Positions 47,600-59,236 of a stretch of DNA of 64,000 nt are shown piece after piece. Source of the DNA: Cocos nucifera (taxonomy: Eukaryota > Streptophyta > Magnoliopsida > Arecales > Arecaceae); assembly GCA_006176705.1 (NCBI GenBank), contig QRFJ01000755.1:868001-932000 (forward strand), read 5' to 3'. Both the position numbers and the translations under genes were made by a program. Every line of letters begins with the position of its first letter. Within the stretch, counting starts at the first letter, position 1. The notes under the pieces are model-generated. The model was not told the DNA's origin, made no database searches, and saw only the letters and a list, made by a program, of their open reading frames with translations.

Positions 47600-48861
47600 A
47601 TGAAAGGTCTGTTCCAATTCTAACTATGAAAATAGTTCAACTTATTTTCAATACTAATATTATTTCATTAAATGAATGTCATTATTGTCCTTCTTTTTTT
47701 ATGAATATAATCTTTGTTGGCCTTTTAGCCAAAGATGGTTATTATTTATCAATAAAGAAAGATTATTATGATATCATTATGAATAATGTTACGATAATAC
47801 AAGGACAGCAAAGAAATGTTATTTATATTTTATCATAGCCTATGAGTGTAATGTACACTTCTAGAAAATATCCTAGATTAGATAATGTCTCTGATATCTA
47901 CCTATGGCACTATAGGCTAGGTCACATTAACAAGAATAGGATAAATAGGTTGATCCAAGAGGGAATCCTCAAAGTTAATGATTGTGAATCACTTCCAACC
48001 TATGAATTCCGTCTTCTTGAAAAAATGACCAAGTTATCTTTTACTAGAAAAGATAAAAGAGCCACTGAGCTCTTAGGTCTAGTACATACTGATGTATGTA
48101 GACCTATGAGTACTAGTGCTAGAGGTGGATATTTCTACTTTATTACTTTCACAGATGATCTATCTAAGTATGGATATATCTATCTAATGAAATATAAGTC
48201 AGATTCATTTGAAATATTAAAAAGATTTCGAAGTGAAGTAGAAAAATAAACTGGAAAGAGTATTAAAACTCTTCGATCGGATCAAGAAGGTGAATATTTA
48301 TCCAGTGAGTTTTTGACATATCTAGGAGAAAATAGGATTCTCTTACAGTGGACTCCTCTAGGAACACCACAGCATAATGGTGTATCGAAAAGGAGAAATC
48401 GAACCTTGTTAGACATGGTTTGATCTATGATGGGGTTTGCTAGTCTGCTTATTTTATTTTGGAGATATGCTCTTGGGATTGCATGTTATATATTGAATAA
48501 TGTACTGAGTAAATCTATCATAAAAATTTCATATGAGATATGGATTGGGCATAGGCCTACACTCTCTCACCTATGGGTTCGGGGTTGTTCGACCTATGTT
48601 AAACATTTGCATAGAGATAAGCTTGGACCCCGGTCTGATAAGTGTGTATTTATAGGATATCCTAAAGAAAGTAAGGATTACTATTTCTACCATGTTAAAG
48701 AACAAAAGACGTTCGTCAGTCTTAAGATAGTCTTTTTGAAAAAAAAGTTTCTTGATGAAAGAACTATTATCTCTAAGGTTGAACTTGATGAAGTTCAAGA
48801 GGTAGAAAAGCCAACACCTATAGTCGAACCTGAACTGAATTTGATTAGATCTAGAGCCTAG
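47600..48861 (+). pseudogene. Element A integrase
   Basis: Zinc-binding half: LWHYRLGHINKNRINRL with both His, but the expected C..C is Tyr and Arg in LPTYEFRLLEKM (about 47997). The core has VHTDVCRPMS (first Asp), LRSDQEGEYLSSEF (second Asp, about 48277) and QHNGVSKRRNRTLL (about 48370), where the catalytic Glu is Lys. Stops at about 48250 and 48421 split it. The C-terminal part CSTYVKHLHRDKLGPRSDKC and GYPKESKDYYFY to 48860 is open. The reverse frame 48571-49362, 263 residues, is a long antisense shadow. Confidence 0.88.
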
Positions 48862-48899
48862 TGTCTCTACACTATTAAGATGATCCGATGAGTACCATA

Positions 48900-50535
48900 T
48901 CAACCGGACAGATACTATGATTTCTTGGTTTGGGATGGTGATTCTATTAAACTCGATGAGAACGATGAGGATCCGATCACCTACATGGATGTAATGCAGA
49001 GAATTGATTCCAAAAAATGGCTTGAGGTCATGAAATTTGAGATGGAGTCCATGAAGGTCAACGATGTATGGACATTGGTTAACCCACTCGAAGGGGTTAA
49101 ATCGATTGAGTGTAAATGGGTCTTCAAAAGAAAAAGAGGTACAGACGGAAAGATGGAGAACTATAAAGCCCATCTGATTGCCAAGAGATATCGTCAACGT
49201 TATGGTATTGACTATGATGAAATATTCTTTTCTTTGGTAATGCTCAAATCTATTCGGATAATGCTTGCTATAGCTGTCCATCTGGACTATGAGATTTCGC
49301 AGATGGTTGTGAAGATAGCTTTTCTGAATGAAGAGCTGATTCAAAAGGTGTATATGATACAATCCGAAGAATTCACATCTATAGATGAGTCCAAGATGTG
49401 CAAGCTTCAGAGATCCATTTATGGATTAAAGCAAGCATCTTGAAGTTGGAACATACATTTTGATAAGATGATCAAAACATATGGCTTCGTTAAGAATGGA
49501 GAAGAGTCCTGCATCTACAAATAGATAAATGGTCCGGCAGTAGTATTCCTTATTTTGTATGTTGATGATATTCTCTTAATCAAAAATAACATTCCCACAC
49601 TGCAAGGAATAAAAATTTGGTTGTCATCTCAGTTCTCCATGAAGGACTTGAGTTAAGCATCCTACATCCTAGGGATGAAGATCTATAGGAATAGATCTAA
49701 GAGGATGCTTGGATTATCTCAATCCACGTACATAGAAACTATGCTGAAAAAGTTCAACATGGAGAATTCCAAAAAAGGCTATCTTCTGATAGGCCATAAA
49801 ATTTCTCTCTTTAAGAGGAATTGTCCGACAACTTCTGAAGAAAGAGAGCGTATGAGTAGAGTTCCAAATGCTTCAATAGTGGGATCTATCATGTTTGCCA
49901 TTACATGTACAAAACCAGATGCAGCATACTCACTAGGAGTAGTATGTGGACACCAATCTGATCCAGGAGAGAACTACTAGAAAATGGTAAAAACTATCCT
50001 TAAGTATTTAAGAAATACTAAGGACCAATGGTTGGTTTATGGTGAGTCAAATTTGAAACTTGGGGGGTTTACTAACTCTAGCTTTCAATTTGACCATGAT
50101 GATAGCAAAAGCATGTCGGGTTATGTCTTTATTCTAAATTACAGAGCCATCTACTGAAAGAGTTCCAAGCAGCATACTGTGGTAGACTCTATTTATGAAG
50201 TAGAGTACATTGTAGCATCAGATGCTGCAAAAAAAATTATGGCTGAGAAAGTTCATCATCGAGCTCGAAGTAGTACTTTTCCTTAATGGTCTGATCCTGC
50301 TCTACTGCGATAGCACTAGTGCCATTGCTCATGTGAAGAAATCAAAGGCACACCAACAGACAAAGCACATACTATGCCACTACCACCTGGTTCGAAAGAT
50401 CATGGATAGAGGTGATGTCGACCTTTAGAAGATCGATGGAAAGGATAACCTGGCCAACCCCTTCACTAAAGCCCTAGCAATAAAGGAGTTCAACGAACTC
50501 AAGTCGAAGATGAATATTAGATACTATGTTAAGTA
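48900..50535 (+). pseudogene. Element A RT and RNase H
   Basis: RT starts with WLEVMKFEMESMKVNDVWTL (frame 48925-49443). The motif QMDVKTAF is QMVVKIAF at about 49300, so the first catalytic Asp is lost. YVDD survives at 49558-49569. Then SQSTYIETMLKKFNMENSKK and ERERMSRVPNASIVGSIMF (49675-49980). RNase H: SMSGYVFILN, SKQHTVVDSIYEVEYIVAS, a frameshift near 50230, and YCDSTSAIAHVKKSKAHQQT with HILCHYHLVRKIMDRGDVDL to 50428. Five or more stops. A purine run AGGATAAGTAGAAG lies before the 3' LTR. Confidence 0.88.
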
Positions 50536-50555
50536 GCTTTAGGATAAGTAGAAGT

Positions 50556-53012
50556 TGTTGAAAAATGTGTTCCAAAGTCAATCGTCAGTCTGTTGATAAT
50601 TGAGCTATCTTATAATTATAATTAATTTATTAATAAATAAAATATTTATTTTAACTTTTTCATCACATGGTATACATCTTCTAATGAACTTCATTGTTGT
50701 GATGAACTCCTTAGGACTATTTAGTGTCGATAAAGAGAGGATTTATTGATTGGTCATTAAAACTGTTCATGACCAAATGATACGTTGTTAATTAGGATGA
50801 TAGTGTTTATTGAGCATAGGTCATTGTATGTCATATAGGTTGGTTGTCCTCTTAATCAAGAAGTATGGAGATACTGGTATGGCATACAAATGAGATGTAT
50901 AGATACATCATCAGTGAACATGACCAACTCTAGAGCGTTCTGCTGTCGAGAATTGCTCTGATGGGATATAGGTATAAATGTTCCTTAGACCTGAGATCAC
51001 CATAGTGGCTTGCAAGCAACTCACTATACTTTGATACCAAACTAACTGAATTTTTAATTTAGTGATAGAAGATTTTTAGGTGCAGTCAAGTACTTGCAAA
51101 GTCGGTGAGTGATCAAGACAGGATTGACCACTCCAAGAGTTGGAGAAGAATGCATCACTGTATTTTAATATAGCAAAAACCTTGACCAGGGTAATCCATG
51201 AGATGGATTTGATATTTTGAAATATAATGTGGATGACCTAATCAGGATTGATAGTTAAACTCTGAGGTGTCCTACGAGCATTTTGATCAAGGGGATGAAT
51301 TATATGTAAACTATATCCACATGGGTTCTAAGGATGTTGTTCTACACATTCAACCTATCCGACCGTTGGTTATCATTGCTAAATAGTCACTTAGATTAGT
51401 ACAAGAATTTATTTCTATACTATTGGCTTAGGTTCTCAATCTGATCGGATGGTTGATCGATGATTAAGAATTGTTCTAAGGTTAAATATTCAATACGATT
51501 AATGTTTGACCTAGTGCAAGTGTTGCAGGAGGATTAATTAGTAATTTAATTGCTAATTAATTTAATTTGATTAAATTAGAGGATTAAGATTAAGTCTAAT
51601 TAAATATAATTTAATTAGATTTGGTTTGAGCTTGATTGGATCAAGTCCAATTAGTTTATTAGATGAGCAAATTGCAAGGAAGAACTAGTCCTAGTTCAAT
51701 TAGGACTTGTATCAACCCAATTTCTAATTTAATTAAAAATTAAATTAAAAATTAATTTAATTTAATTAGATTATTAGTTATACTAAGATCTAATCTAATT
51801 GAGTTAATTAAATTTTAATTTAATTTGGTCCAAGGATCAAGTTGGACCAAGTTAAACTAGGAGTCCTAGTGAGACTAGGACTCCCATCTTCATGCGCCAC
51901 CTTAGCTCCAATGCCCTCCATGCCATTTTCTTTTGAATTTTTCATAGAAAATATTCTCTCCAGACCTCCATGCATGCCCCAAGTTCCTCCCTTCTTTCTT
52001 ATATCAAAAATTTAAGGTGGACCAAGTTAAAGAAGGAGTTTGAGTTGATTTAAATTCTATGAGATAGGATTTTAAGCAACTAATATTTCTCCCTCTTTAT
52101 GCTGCCCACATCCCTAATTTTTTGGTGATATTTTCATGGATATTAAGAAAGTTTTTGTGTGACAAAACCTGATGGTCCATGCAAAAAATAAAAGTGGAGG
52201 CGCCTAAGAGTTGTGTGCCCCAAGTCTAGCTCTGTTTGGATAACCCTTGATTAGGTATTTGACCTAGTCAAGGATTCCTCTATATCTTCATATATAAAAT
52301 AAATTTTAACCTAATTTTTTTGTGAATTACACATATGAGAGAGATCATTTTGGGCATGAAAAATTAGAGAGAGAAACCTAGGGTGTGGGATTTTATAAAG
52401 GCACCAATTAAGATGCTTTGGTGAGAGAAGAAAGAAGAAGAAGAGTGTCTTCTTCTAGGGTTTTTCTTCCACTCCTATTCCTTCATCTTTATGAGTGTTT
52501 GAGAGATGTATCAATGTCATGAATCATCTTCCTTGACTTTGGAAAGTTGGAGAGTCCAAGTTTGAAGAAAGAAAGATCTAGATTGACCATCGGAGAAGGA
52601 TCAGCATAGTACTAGCATACTATGCTGATTTTCGGGCACCGGACTTCAGATCTATGATCGAGGGCTCATGTGAAAAACTCGTAGAGGTCGGATGCATATG
52701 CAGCTTGGAACAACCATCTCAAGCTTGGATTAGCGAGTTAAAAAACTCAAGATTCAAAGATAAGGATGATCTGATCTTCCTATTACATGTCTAGATCTGA
52801 TCTAAAGTAGTCTACTGTTGATATGATCAACATATAGTTCTTTTGATATTTTATTTTCTGATTTAATAGCATACCTTAATCATATAATAGGATCCTAGTT
52901 CTAGGATTTAATGTTATATTGTTCATGATTTAATGTGATTAATTCATCTCTTCTGCTGTAATTTTGAAAAAATTTCAAAAGCTAACCCTAGAACCCTAGA
53001 TCGGTTCCTACA
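50556..53012 (+). repeat. Element A 3' LTR
   Basis: 2457 bases, TGTTGAAAAATGTGTTCC...CGGTTCCTACA, paired with the 5' LTR. The TATA box is at 52291-52299. Differences from the 5' copy are mainly transitions. Confidence 0.92.
52291..52299 (+). promoter_or_regulatory. TATA box of A 3' LTR
   Basis: TATATAAAA, the counterpart of the box at 44706 in the 5' LTR. Confidence 0.5.
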
Positions 53013-53017
53013 GAAAT
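53013..53017. repeat. Target-site duplication of A, right copy
   Basis: GAAAT directly after the A 3' LTR, identical to 42929-42933. Confidence 0.9.
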
Positions 53018-54010
53018 TTCATGACTTATCGAGAGATAGTCTTTTTTGAAATTCTCCATGCTGAATCTCTTCAGCATAGTATCTATGTACATGGACTTAG
53101 ATAACCCAAGCTCCTTTTAGATCTATCCCTATAGATCTTCATCCCTAGGATATAGGATGCTTCACCCAAGTCCTTCATGGAGAACTGAGATGACAACCAA
53201 ACTTTTATTCCCTACAGTGCGGGCATGTTATTCCTGAATAAGAGAATGTCATCCATGTATAAAATAAGGAATACCACTACTAGACCATTTGCCCACTTAT
53301 AAATGTAGGACTCTTTTTCGTTCTTAACAAAGCCATACATTTTGATCACCTAATCAAAATGTATGTTTCAACTCCGAGATGCCTGCTTCAATCTACAAAT
53401 AGATCTCTGAAGCTTGCACACCTTAGACTTATCTATACATGTGAACCCCTCAGATTGTATCATATACACCTCTTCGATCAACTCTCTATTCAAAAAAGTT
53501 GGTTTCACATCCATCTGCTATATTTCATAATCCAGATGGATAGTTATCACAAGTATTATCCAAATGTATTTGAGCATTACCATAGGAGAGAACATCTCAT
53601 CATAGTCAATACCATAATATTGATGATATCCCTTGGTAACCAAATGGGCTTTATAGATCTCCACATTTCCATCTATGTCCCTTTTGCTTTTTTAAGATCC
53701 ACTTACACCTAATGGATTTAATCCCTTCAGATGGGTCAACCAATGTCCACACATCATTGCTCTTCATGGACTCCATTTCAGATTTCATGATCTCAAGCCA
53801 TTTCTCGAAATCAAGTCTTAGCATAGCATCCATATAGATGATCAGATCCTCATTGTTCTCATTGAGTTCGATAGGATTACCGTCTCGAACCAAAAAATTA
53901 TAGTATCTATCTAGATGATGTGGTACTCTACTAGATCGCCTTAATAGTGTAGGTACACTAGGCTCCAGATTTGATCTAATCAAATCCAACTTGGGTTCAG
54001 CTATAGGTGT
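53018..54010 (-). pseudogene. Element B RT, upstream part
   Basis: On the minus strand: RYYNFLVRDGNPIELNENNE, KWLEIMKSEMESMKSNDVWT, SEGIKSIRCKWILKKQKG (53989-53651), and then a frame break. The middle of RT is read through stops, and the catalytic box is YMDD at 53259-53248. The sequence ends at the A insertion and resumes at 42933. The plus-strand frame 53359-53712 is antisense. Confidence 0.85.
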
Positions 54011-55340
54011 CGATTTTTCTACCTATTGAATTTCATCAAGTTCAACCTTAGAGGCAGTTCCTTCATGAAGGAACTTCTTTTTTAGAAAGATTGCCTTAAG
54101 ACTGACGAACACCTTTTGTTCTTCAGCATGGTAGAAATAGTATCCTTTGGTCTTTTTTGGGTATCCTATGAATGTGCACTTGTCAGACCTAGGTCCAAGT
54201 TTATCTGTAACTAACCATTTAACATAAGCCAGGCACCCTCAAACCCTAAGATATGAAAGTGCTGGCTTATGTCTTGTCCATATCTCATATGGAGTCTTAA
54301 CTACAGACTTACTTAGATCCCTATTTAATAGATAGCAAGTCAATTTGAGTGCATATCCCTAGAAGAATATGGGCAAGCTGGCAAAATTCATCTTAGATCG
54401 AACCATGTCTAATAGAGTCCGATTCCTCCTTTCAAACACATCATTATGCTGTGGTGTTCCTAGAAGAGTCTCTTAGAAGAGAATCCCATTCTCTTATAAA
54501 TATGTAAGAAACTCACCGAAAAGATATTTTCCTCCTCGATCAGATCGAAGAGTTTTAATAATCTTTTCAGTTTGTTTTTCTACTTCACTTTGGAATGGTT
54601 TGAATATTTTAAATGAATCTAACTTATGTTTCATCTGGTAGACATATCCATATCTAGATAGATCATCTGTGAAAGTGATGAAGTAGAAATATCCATCTTT
54701 GGCACTTGTGCTCATTAGTCGACATACATCAGTATGTACCAGATCTAAGAGCTCAGCGGCTCTCTCATCTTTTTCAGTAAAAGATGACTTGATCATTTTA
54801 CCAAGAAGATAGGAGTCATAGGTTGGAAGTGATTAATAATCACTGACTTCAAGGATTCCCTCTTGAGTCAACCTGTTTATCCTATTCTTGTTTATGTGAT
54901 CTAGTCTATAGTGCCATAAGTAGATACCTGATACACTATCTAATTTAGGATGCTTGCCAGTTGAATAGACTATGTTAACAGATTGTGATAGCATATACAC
55001 ACCATTATTCAAATGTCCATAGAAAACAGTAACACCATTCATAATGATATTACAAACTTGTTTCTTTATTGAAATTTCATAATCATTTTTGGCCAAAAAG
55101 CCCATGGAAATGACATTTAAAAAAAAACTAGGATAGAAATGACAATCATTAAGAACAATAGTATGGGACTCAAATACAAGTTTCAGAATTTCTAAAGCTA
55201 GAACTGGAATTGATCTTCCATCTCCAACATTTAGGAACCTTTCATCTTGCTCGAATCTCCTATTGACTTGCAACCCCTGCAATTAATTACAAATACGATA
55301 AGAGCTACCGATATCCAATACCCAGTCAGTAATATCATAA
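54011..55340 (-). pseudogene. Element B protease and integrase
   Basis: Protease box WVLDIGSSYRIC near 55320-55290: the Thr of DTGS is Ile. Integrase zinc region: LWHYRLDHINKNRINRLTQE (frame 54833-55282), with the expected C..C replaced by Tyr twice in LPTYDSYLLGKM. Core: VHTDVCRLMS, FTDDLSRYGYVYQ and LRSDRGGKYLFGEF (54796-54494). The catalytic Glu is kept in HNDVFERRNR near 54435. The C-terminal GY.K..KGYYFYHAEEQK-like region lies near 54180-54100. Stops separate all parts. Confidence 0.85.
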
Positions 55341-55429
55341 ATAAAGAAAATGCAAGGAGTTATCATATAAATACCTTGCCCAGCAATAGCTTGCTTCTTT
55401 TTCTACCTATTCAGATCTAGGGAGGCAAT

Positions 55430-56242
55430 GTACTTAGGATAGTTCCTCTTCCAATACCCCCACTTTTCTCAAAAGAAGCATTCAGCTTGACTCTTATTGG
55501 GCTTGGTCTTCTTGGTCTAGCCCTGCAAAGATGTCCAAGCCTAAACTTGCACATTCTTTACCTTCTTCTTCTTATTTTTCTTTTCTTTTCTAAAGGATCG
55601 AGAACCAGAAGATGAACCTTCCACTAAGTTCACCGACTCCTTATGGAGTTGGTGACCCTTCTCAAAGTTTTGAAGCAACCCCAGTAACTCATGGTAGTCA
55701 ACTTCAGGCTTTGTCATTCTATAATGAGTAAAGAATGGGAGATAGGACTTGGGCAGCGAGTTCAGTATTACATCTTTCCTAGGCTACTTATATAAGAGAA
55801 AGCCAAGCTTGCTCAATCGCTCTATCAGCTCAATCATGTACAATACATGATCAGTGATAGAGGCACCATCCCACATCCTAGCATTGAAGATGGCATAACT
55901 AGTCTTATACCTTTCAACATCATTGAGTGTGCCAAAAGAATCCTCCAACACTTGAAGCATATCTTTTGACTGGGCCATCTCAAATCTACGACTGAACTCA
56001 TCACACATGGTAGCTAGCATAATGTAGGGCACCATGGTTCGATCATTGAGCCACTTCTGATAAGTATTTTTGACTGTTCTATGTGTATTAACAGTTGGCT
56101 CCTCAGGTGTAGGATTCATCAACACATACAGGATCTGTTCATGCTCTAAGACTACTTTTAACTTTTAGTACCAGCTATCGAAGTTGGGTCCCACCAACTT
56201 ATCATGGTCCAATAATGATCGAAGCGATAGAAAAGTGGCCAT
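55430..56242 (-). pseudogene. gag: Element B gag
   Basis: ATG at 56242 (MATFLSLRSLLDHDKLVGPN). After an early stop the UBN2 core is open at 56125-55784 (VNTHRTVKNTYQKWLNDRTM, MLATMCDEFSRRFEMAQSKD, LEDSFGTLNDVERYKTSYAI, DHVLYMIELIERLSKLGF). The downstream region has YHELLGLLQNFEKGHQLH and a Lys-rich stretch. The zinc knuckle near 55480-55440 reads CFF, stop, EKWGYWKRNYPKY: one Cys is a stop, and the His and last Cys are Tyr. Confidence 0.86.
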
Positions 56243-57033
56243 ATTTGCATAAAGAAAAATCAAAATCTAATTAGTAATTAATTTATTAAACCTAAAGATT
56301 TGGATTTTAATCAAAAGATTCTCTCACTATTTTATTTAAATTGATAGTCTGTACTTTCAATTTGAGAAATTATCCTAATTTTTTAATGGGTATTAGAATC
56401 CACATAGACTGCACATGAGTCCAACATTGGTTGGCCAACCCATATACATTTAAGAATAGGTTCATAACCAATTATTTCTCTAAATAATTTTTAGTAATTA
56501 AATTTTTGTTTCAGTCCATAATCAGTAGGCTTTGGCCTCCACTGAAAAGGTTCGATTAGGTCCAACCATTAACATGACCATTACTTGGTCAATCAAACCA
56601 ATGAATGATTAGGCCCAACTTTGGTTGGCTAACCTAACCACCATTTAAAAATATGCAGCCAAGAAATTATATAATGAATGATAATTCCATTAGCCGATAA
56701 GCACCAGGCCTTTGGGCCTTCAATGATTATCCAACTAATGGATCCATTATCACCCACTTAATGGGAGGCTATGATCTAGTTATCATAATAACTATTTTAT
56801 TTTAGAGATCTAATAATTTTAGAAGATTTAATTTTTTAAAAAAAAAGATCAGATGAACCAGCTTGTCATGATCCTCCTACTGGCTTCACCAAGTCAGCTT
56901 AAGGAAGATCATTAATAGGCTGATCTAGGAGCACCTAAATTAGTCACACTGATTTACCTAACTGATATCGATCAGCTCAAATAGTCAAGTGATCCGATCA
57001 AAACATAATTTCACCAAAAGGCTAGGTAAATTT

Positions 57034-57137
57034 GATCAGTGGGAGGGTCTGCTAAAGCTTGCCTTAGACACCATTAGAAATGGCCAGGTAAGCGGGCTGC
57101 CAATTAAAGACCACCGGTTTGGTTTACCTTAGACACC
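57034..57137 (-). other. Shared leader module in B
   Basis: In the minus sense: GGTGTCTAAGGTAAA (57137-57123), TTAATTGG (57107-57100), CTTACCTGGCC (57092-57082), GGTGTCTAAGGCAAG (57072-57058), CTCCCACTGATC (about 57045-57034). It matches the gypsy E module in order, words and nearly in spacing. Confidence 0.82.
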
Positions 57138-57790
57138 AACTGATTTAATTAGTCTTGATTAGATCAACCTAATAGTTCATGCTAGACCGTGTAGCTAAGA
57201 ATCAAATCCATCTTGGGTCTCGTTAAAGATATGGACTTGATCAACTACAACTATTGTAATTGATCTAGAGAATTCTTAATCTAATCTAAGACAATGATTG
57301 ATTAGATTTAGTTAATTCTTCAATTAAGTCCATTCTTTAATCTAACCCTAGGTCTAATTCAATTAATGGACCTAATCCCCAGTAATCCATTTAACCCAAT
57401 GTGTTATGATTTGTGTCTTAGGATCTTCAATTCACAATCTTAGATCCTAATCAAATAACTTCTTAATTCTTAATTAAGTTTTAGGCTGAGGATTGGGGTT
57501 TGACTTTTTAAAAATGATTTTTATATTTATAAAATATTTTTACAATATGATTGTACCAACCAAATTGCATGTTTGATTTATAATCAATCTGCAAGTAAGA
57601 TAAGCATGAAATTATTTTAGATCTAATCTAAACAAATTCATGTAATTGAAATAGTTTCAATTCTAATTAATCATAAATTATCTTAGATCAAATCTAACAT
57701 ATTTATGATGATAAAAATTAGATTAAAATATTTTTAATTAGATAATAATTTTTTTTAGATCTAATCTAAAATTTTATGATCAATATTTTA

Positions 57791-58050
57791 GATCAACACG
57801 TACTAGGATAACCTCTCCACTATAAGAGGTCAACCTTACAGTAGGACAACCTTATAATCAGTCTATGCAATCTAAAATTTTTATTTTTAGATTTAAAATC
57901 TTTCTAAATCTAATAAATTATAAATAATATTAGATTATATCTAATAAATTTATGATAACATATAAATCTACACGAACTAGGACAACCTCTTCACTATAAG
58001 AGATAAACCTTACAGCAGGATAATCTTATAATCAGTTCGTATAATCATAA
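57791..58050 (-). repeat. Duplicated leader block in B
   Basis: Two copies about 172 bases apart, each with ACTAGGAYAACCTCTYCACTATAAGAG followed by a CTTACAG / CTTATAATCAGT pair. A carries one related block at 45545-45600 in the same place after the PBS. Confidence 0.75.
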
Positions 58051-58143
58051 TTTTTAATTTTAAATTTAATAATAAAATTATAAAAGATCTAATCTAAGAA
58101 ATAATCTAAACATGCACATATAATCATGTAATAATCAACCTAA

Positions 58144-58155
58144 GCTCTGATACTA
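58144..58155 (-). other. Primer-binding site of element B
   Basis: The minus strand reads TAGTATCAGAGC, 11 of 12 against the initiator-tRNA-Met site, next to the 5' LTR at 58158. Confidence 0.85.
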
Positions 58156-58157
58156 AT

Positions 58158-59236
58158 TGAAGAAACCAGATTTAGGATTTCAGAGCAAGATCTTAAAATT
58201 TTTTCAAGATCAAACAGCAAAAGATTAAAATAAATTAAAATTTATTTATAAAAAGAAGAGAACACCTAGATCTAAAATTTTATTATATGATTATGGAATG
58301 AGATTAAATCAAAAATTAAAAACATAAGGAAGAAGAACATGTTGATCTTATCAACATGCATCTACACTACATCTAATGCAAGTATGTAATAACCGATCAG
58401 ATCTATATTACCTATGCAAGTTAGATGTTCTAACTTGCTGATCTAGGTTTGAAGATGATGTTCCAAGCCACACATATATCCAGCCTCTAAGAGATATCCA
58501 CATGAGCCCATGAACCTCGATTAGAAGTTCTATGTAGGAAATCAGCACAGTATACTAATACTGTGCTGATCCTTCTTCGACAGTCGATCCGGTACTCTTT
58601 TTTTTTAGATTTAAATTTTTTCAAAGAATAGAAGGAAGATGAGAGATTTTGAATTTGAGATACTCTCAAAAAAATCTAAGAAGAGGAGGAGAAGAGAAGA
58701 ACAAAGCAACTCTAGAAGAAGACCCTCTTCTTCTTCTCTATTCTCTCATCTAGACACCTAGATTAGTGTCTATGAAAACCCAACATCCAAGAGGTATATC
58801 ACCCTGGTATTCACATGCCCAAAAGCCCTCTCTAAGATCTAGAATATATCCAAAAATGAGCCCAAAATTCATCTTATATAATGAGTTATAGAGGAGTCCT
58901 TGTCATGTCAAATTCTTAGACTAGGAAAGAACCAATATGGCAACTAGTTGTGGTGCCCAACATTTGGGCGCCCCTTCCTTTCTTTTTGCCATGGACCACA
59001 AGAGAGAGGTGCACAAAAACACTCATAAAGCCATGAAAATATTAGAGAAATTTCAAGGTTGTGGGTGGCACAAATAAGGAAGAAGTTTTGGTTACAACAA
59101 ACTCTATCTAATAGAGTTTAATTTCAAAACAACTAACCTATTTGACTTGGTCCACAATAAGCTTGCCATATAAGAAAGAAAGAGAGCAAGTGGGCATGCA
59201 TGAAGGGCCTAGGAGAAGTGGATTCCATGAATAATT
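58158..59236 (-). repeat. Element B 5' LTR (right), first part
   Basis: Direct repeat of 39686 onward (GGATTTCAG...). The palindrome TGGTGCCCAA/TTGGGCGCC is at 58951-58974. It stops at 59236, where element C is inserted; the rest should follow C outside the window. Confidence 0.88.

Larger units (their letters stand above)
42934..53012 (+). mobile_element. Element A: full-length copia element nested in B
   Basis: 5' LTR 42934-45426, PBS 45429-45440, leader to about 47170, decayed gag-protease-integrase-RT-RNase H 47178-50535, 3' LTR 50556-53012. The flanking GAAAT is a perfect 5-base target duplication. The 5' LTR begins TATTG against TGTTG in the 3' LTR. Protein motifs fit the Angela/Tork branch of Ty1-copia. 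Orientation is opposite to its host element B, which is of the same family. Confidence 0.93.
56243..58143 (-). other. Element B untranslated leader
   Basis: 1.9 kb with no gene. It is colinear with much of the A leader (ATCTTTAACGAGACCCAAGA-like text near 57210; ATCAGTGTGACTAATTTAGG near 56950). It contains the leader module at 57034-57137 and two copies of a CTTACAG.AGGA.AA.CTTATAATCAGT block at about 57791-57880 and 57964-58050. Confidence 0.65.
39686..59236 (-). mobile_element. Element B: copia element on the minus strand, split by A and cut by C
   Basis: Left LTR (its 3' LTR) 39686-42176, internal region 42177-42933 and 53018-58157, right LTR (its 5' LTR) from 58158, interrupted at 59236 by element C. 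It carries decayed gag, protease, integrase, RT and RNase H in copia order. It lies in the 3' LTR of H. Its target duplication cannot be tested because the right end is outside the window. A is inserted in its RT/RNase H joint with target duplication GAAAT. Confidence 0.9.

Noticed and set aside
48571..49362. A 263-residue reverse frame, the longest in the window
   Set aside because: It is exactly antisense to the A integrase and RT, whose sense translation shows clear motifs. The peptide matches no family I know.
53359..53712. A 117-residue forward frame
   Set aside because: Antisense to the RT of element B.
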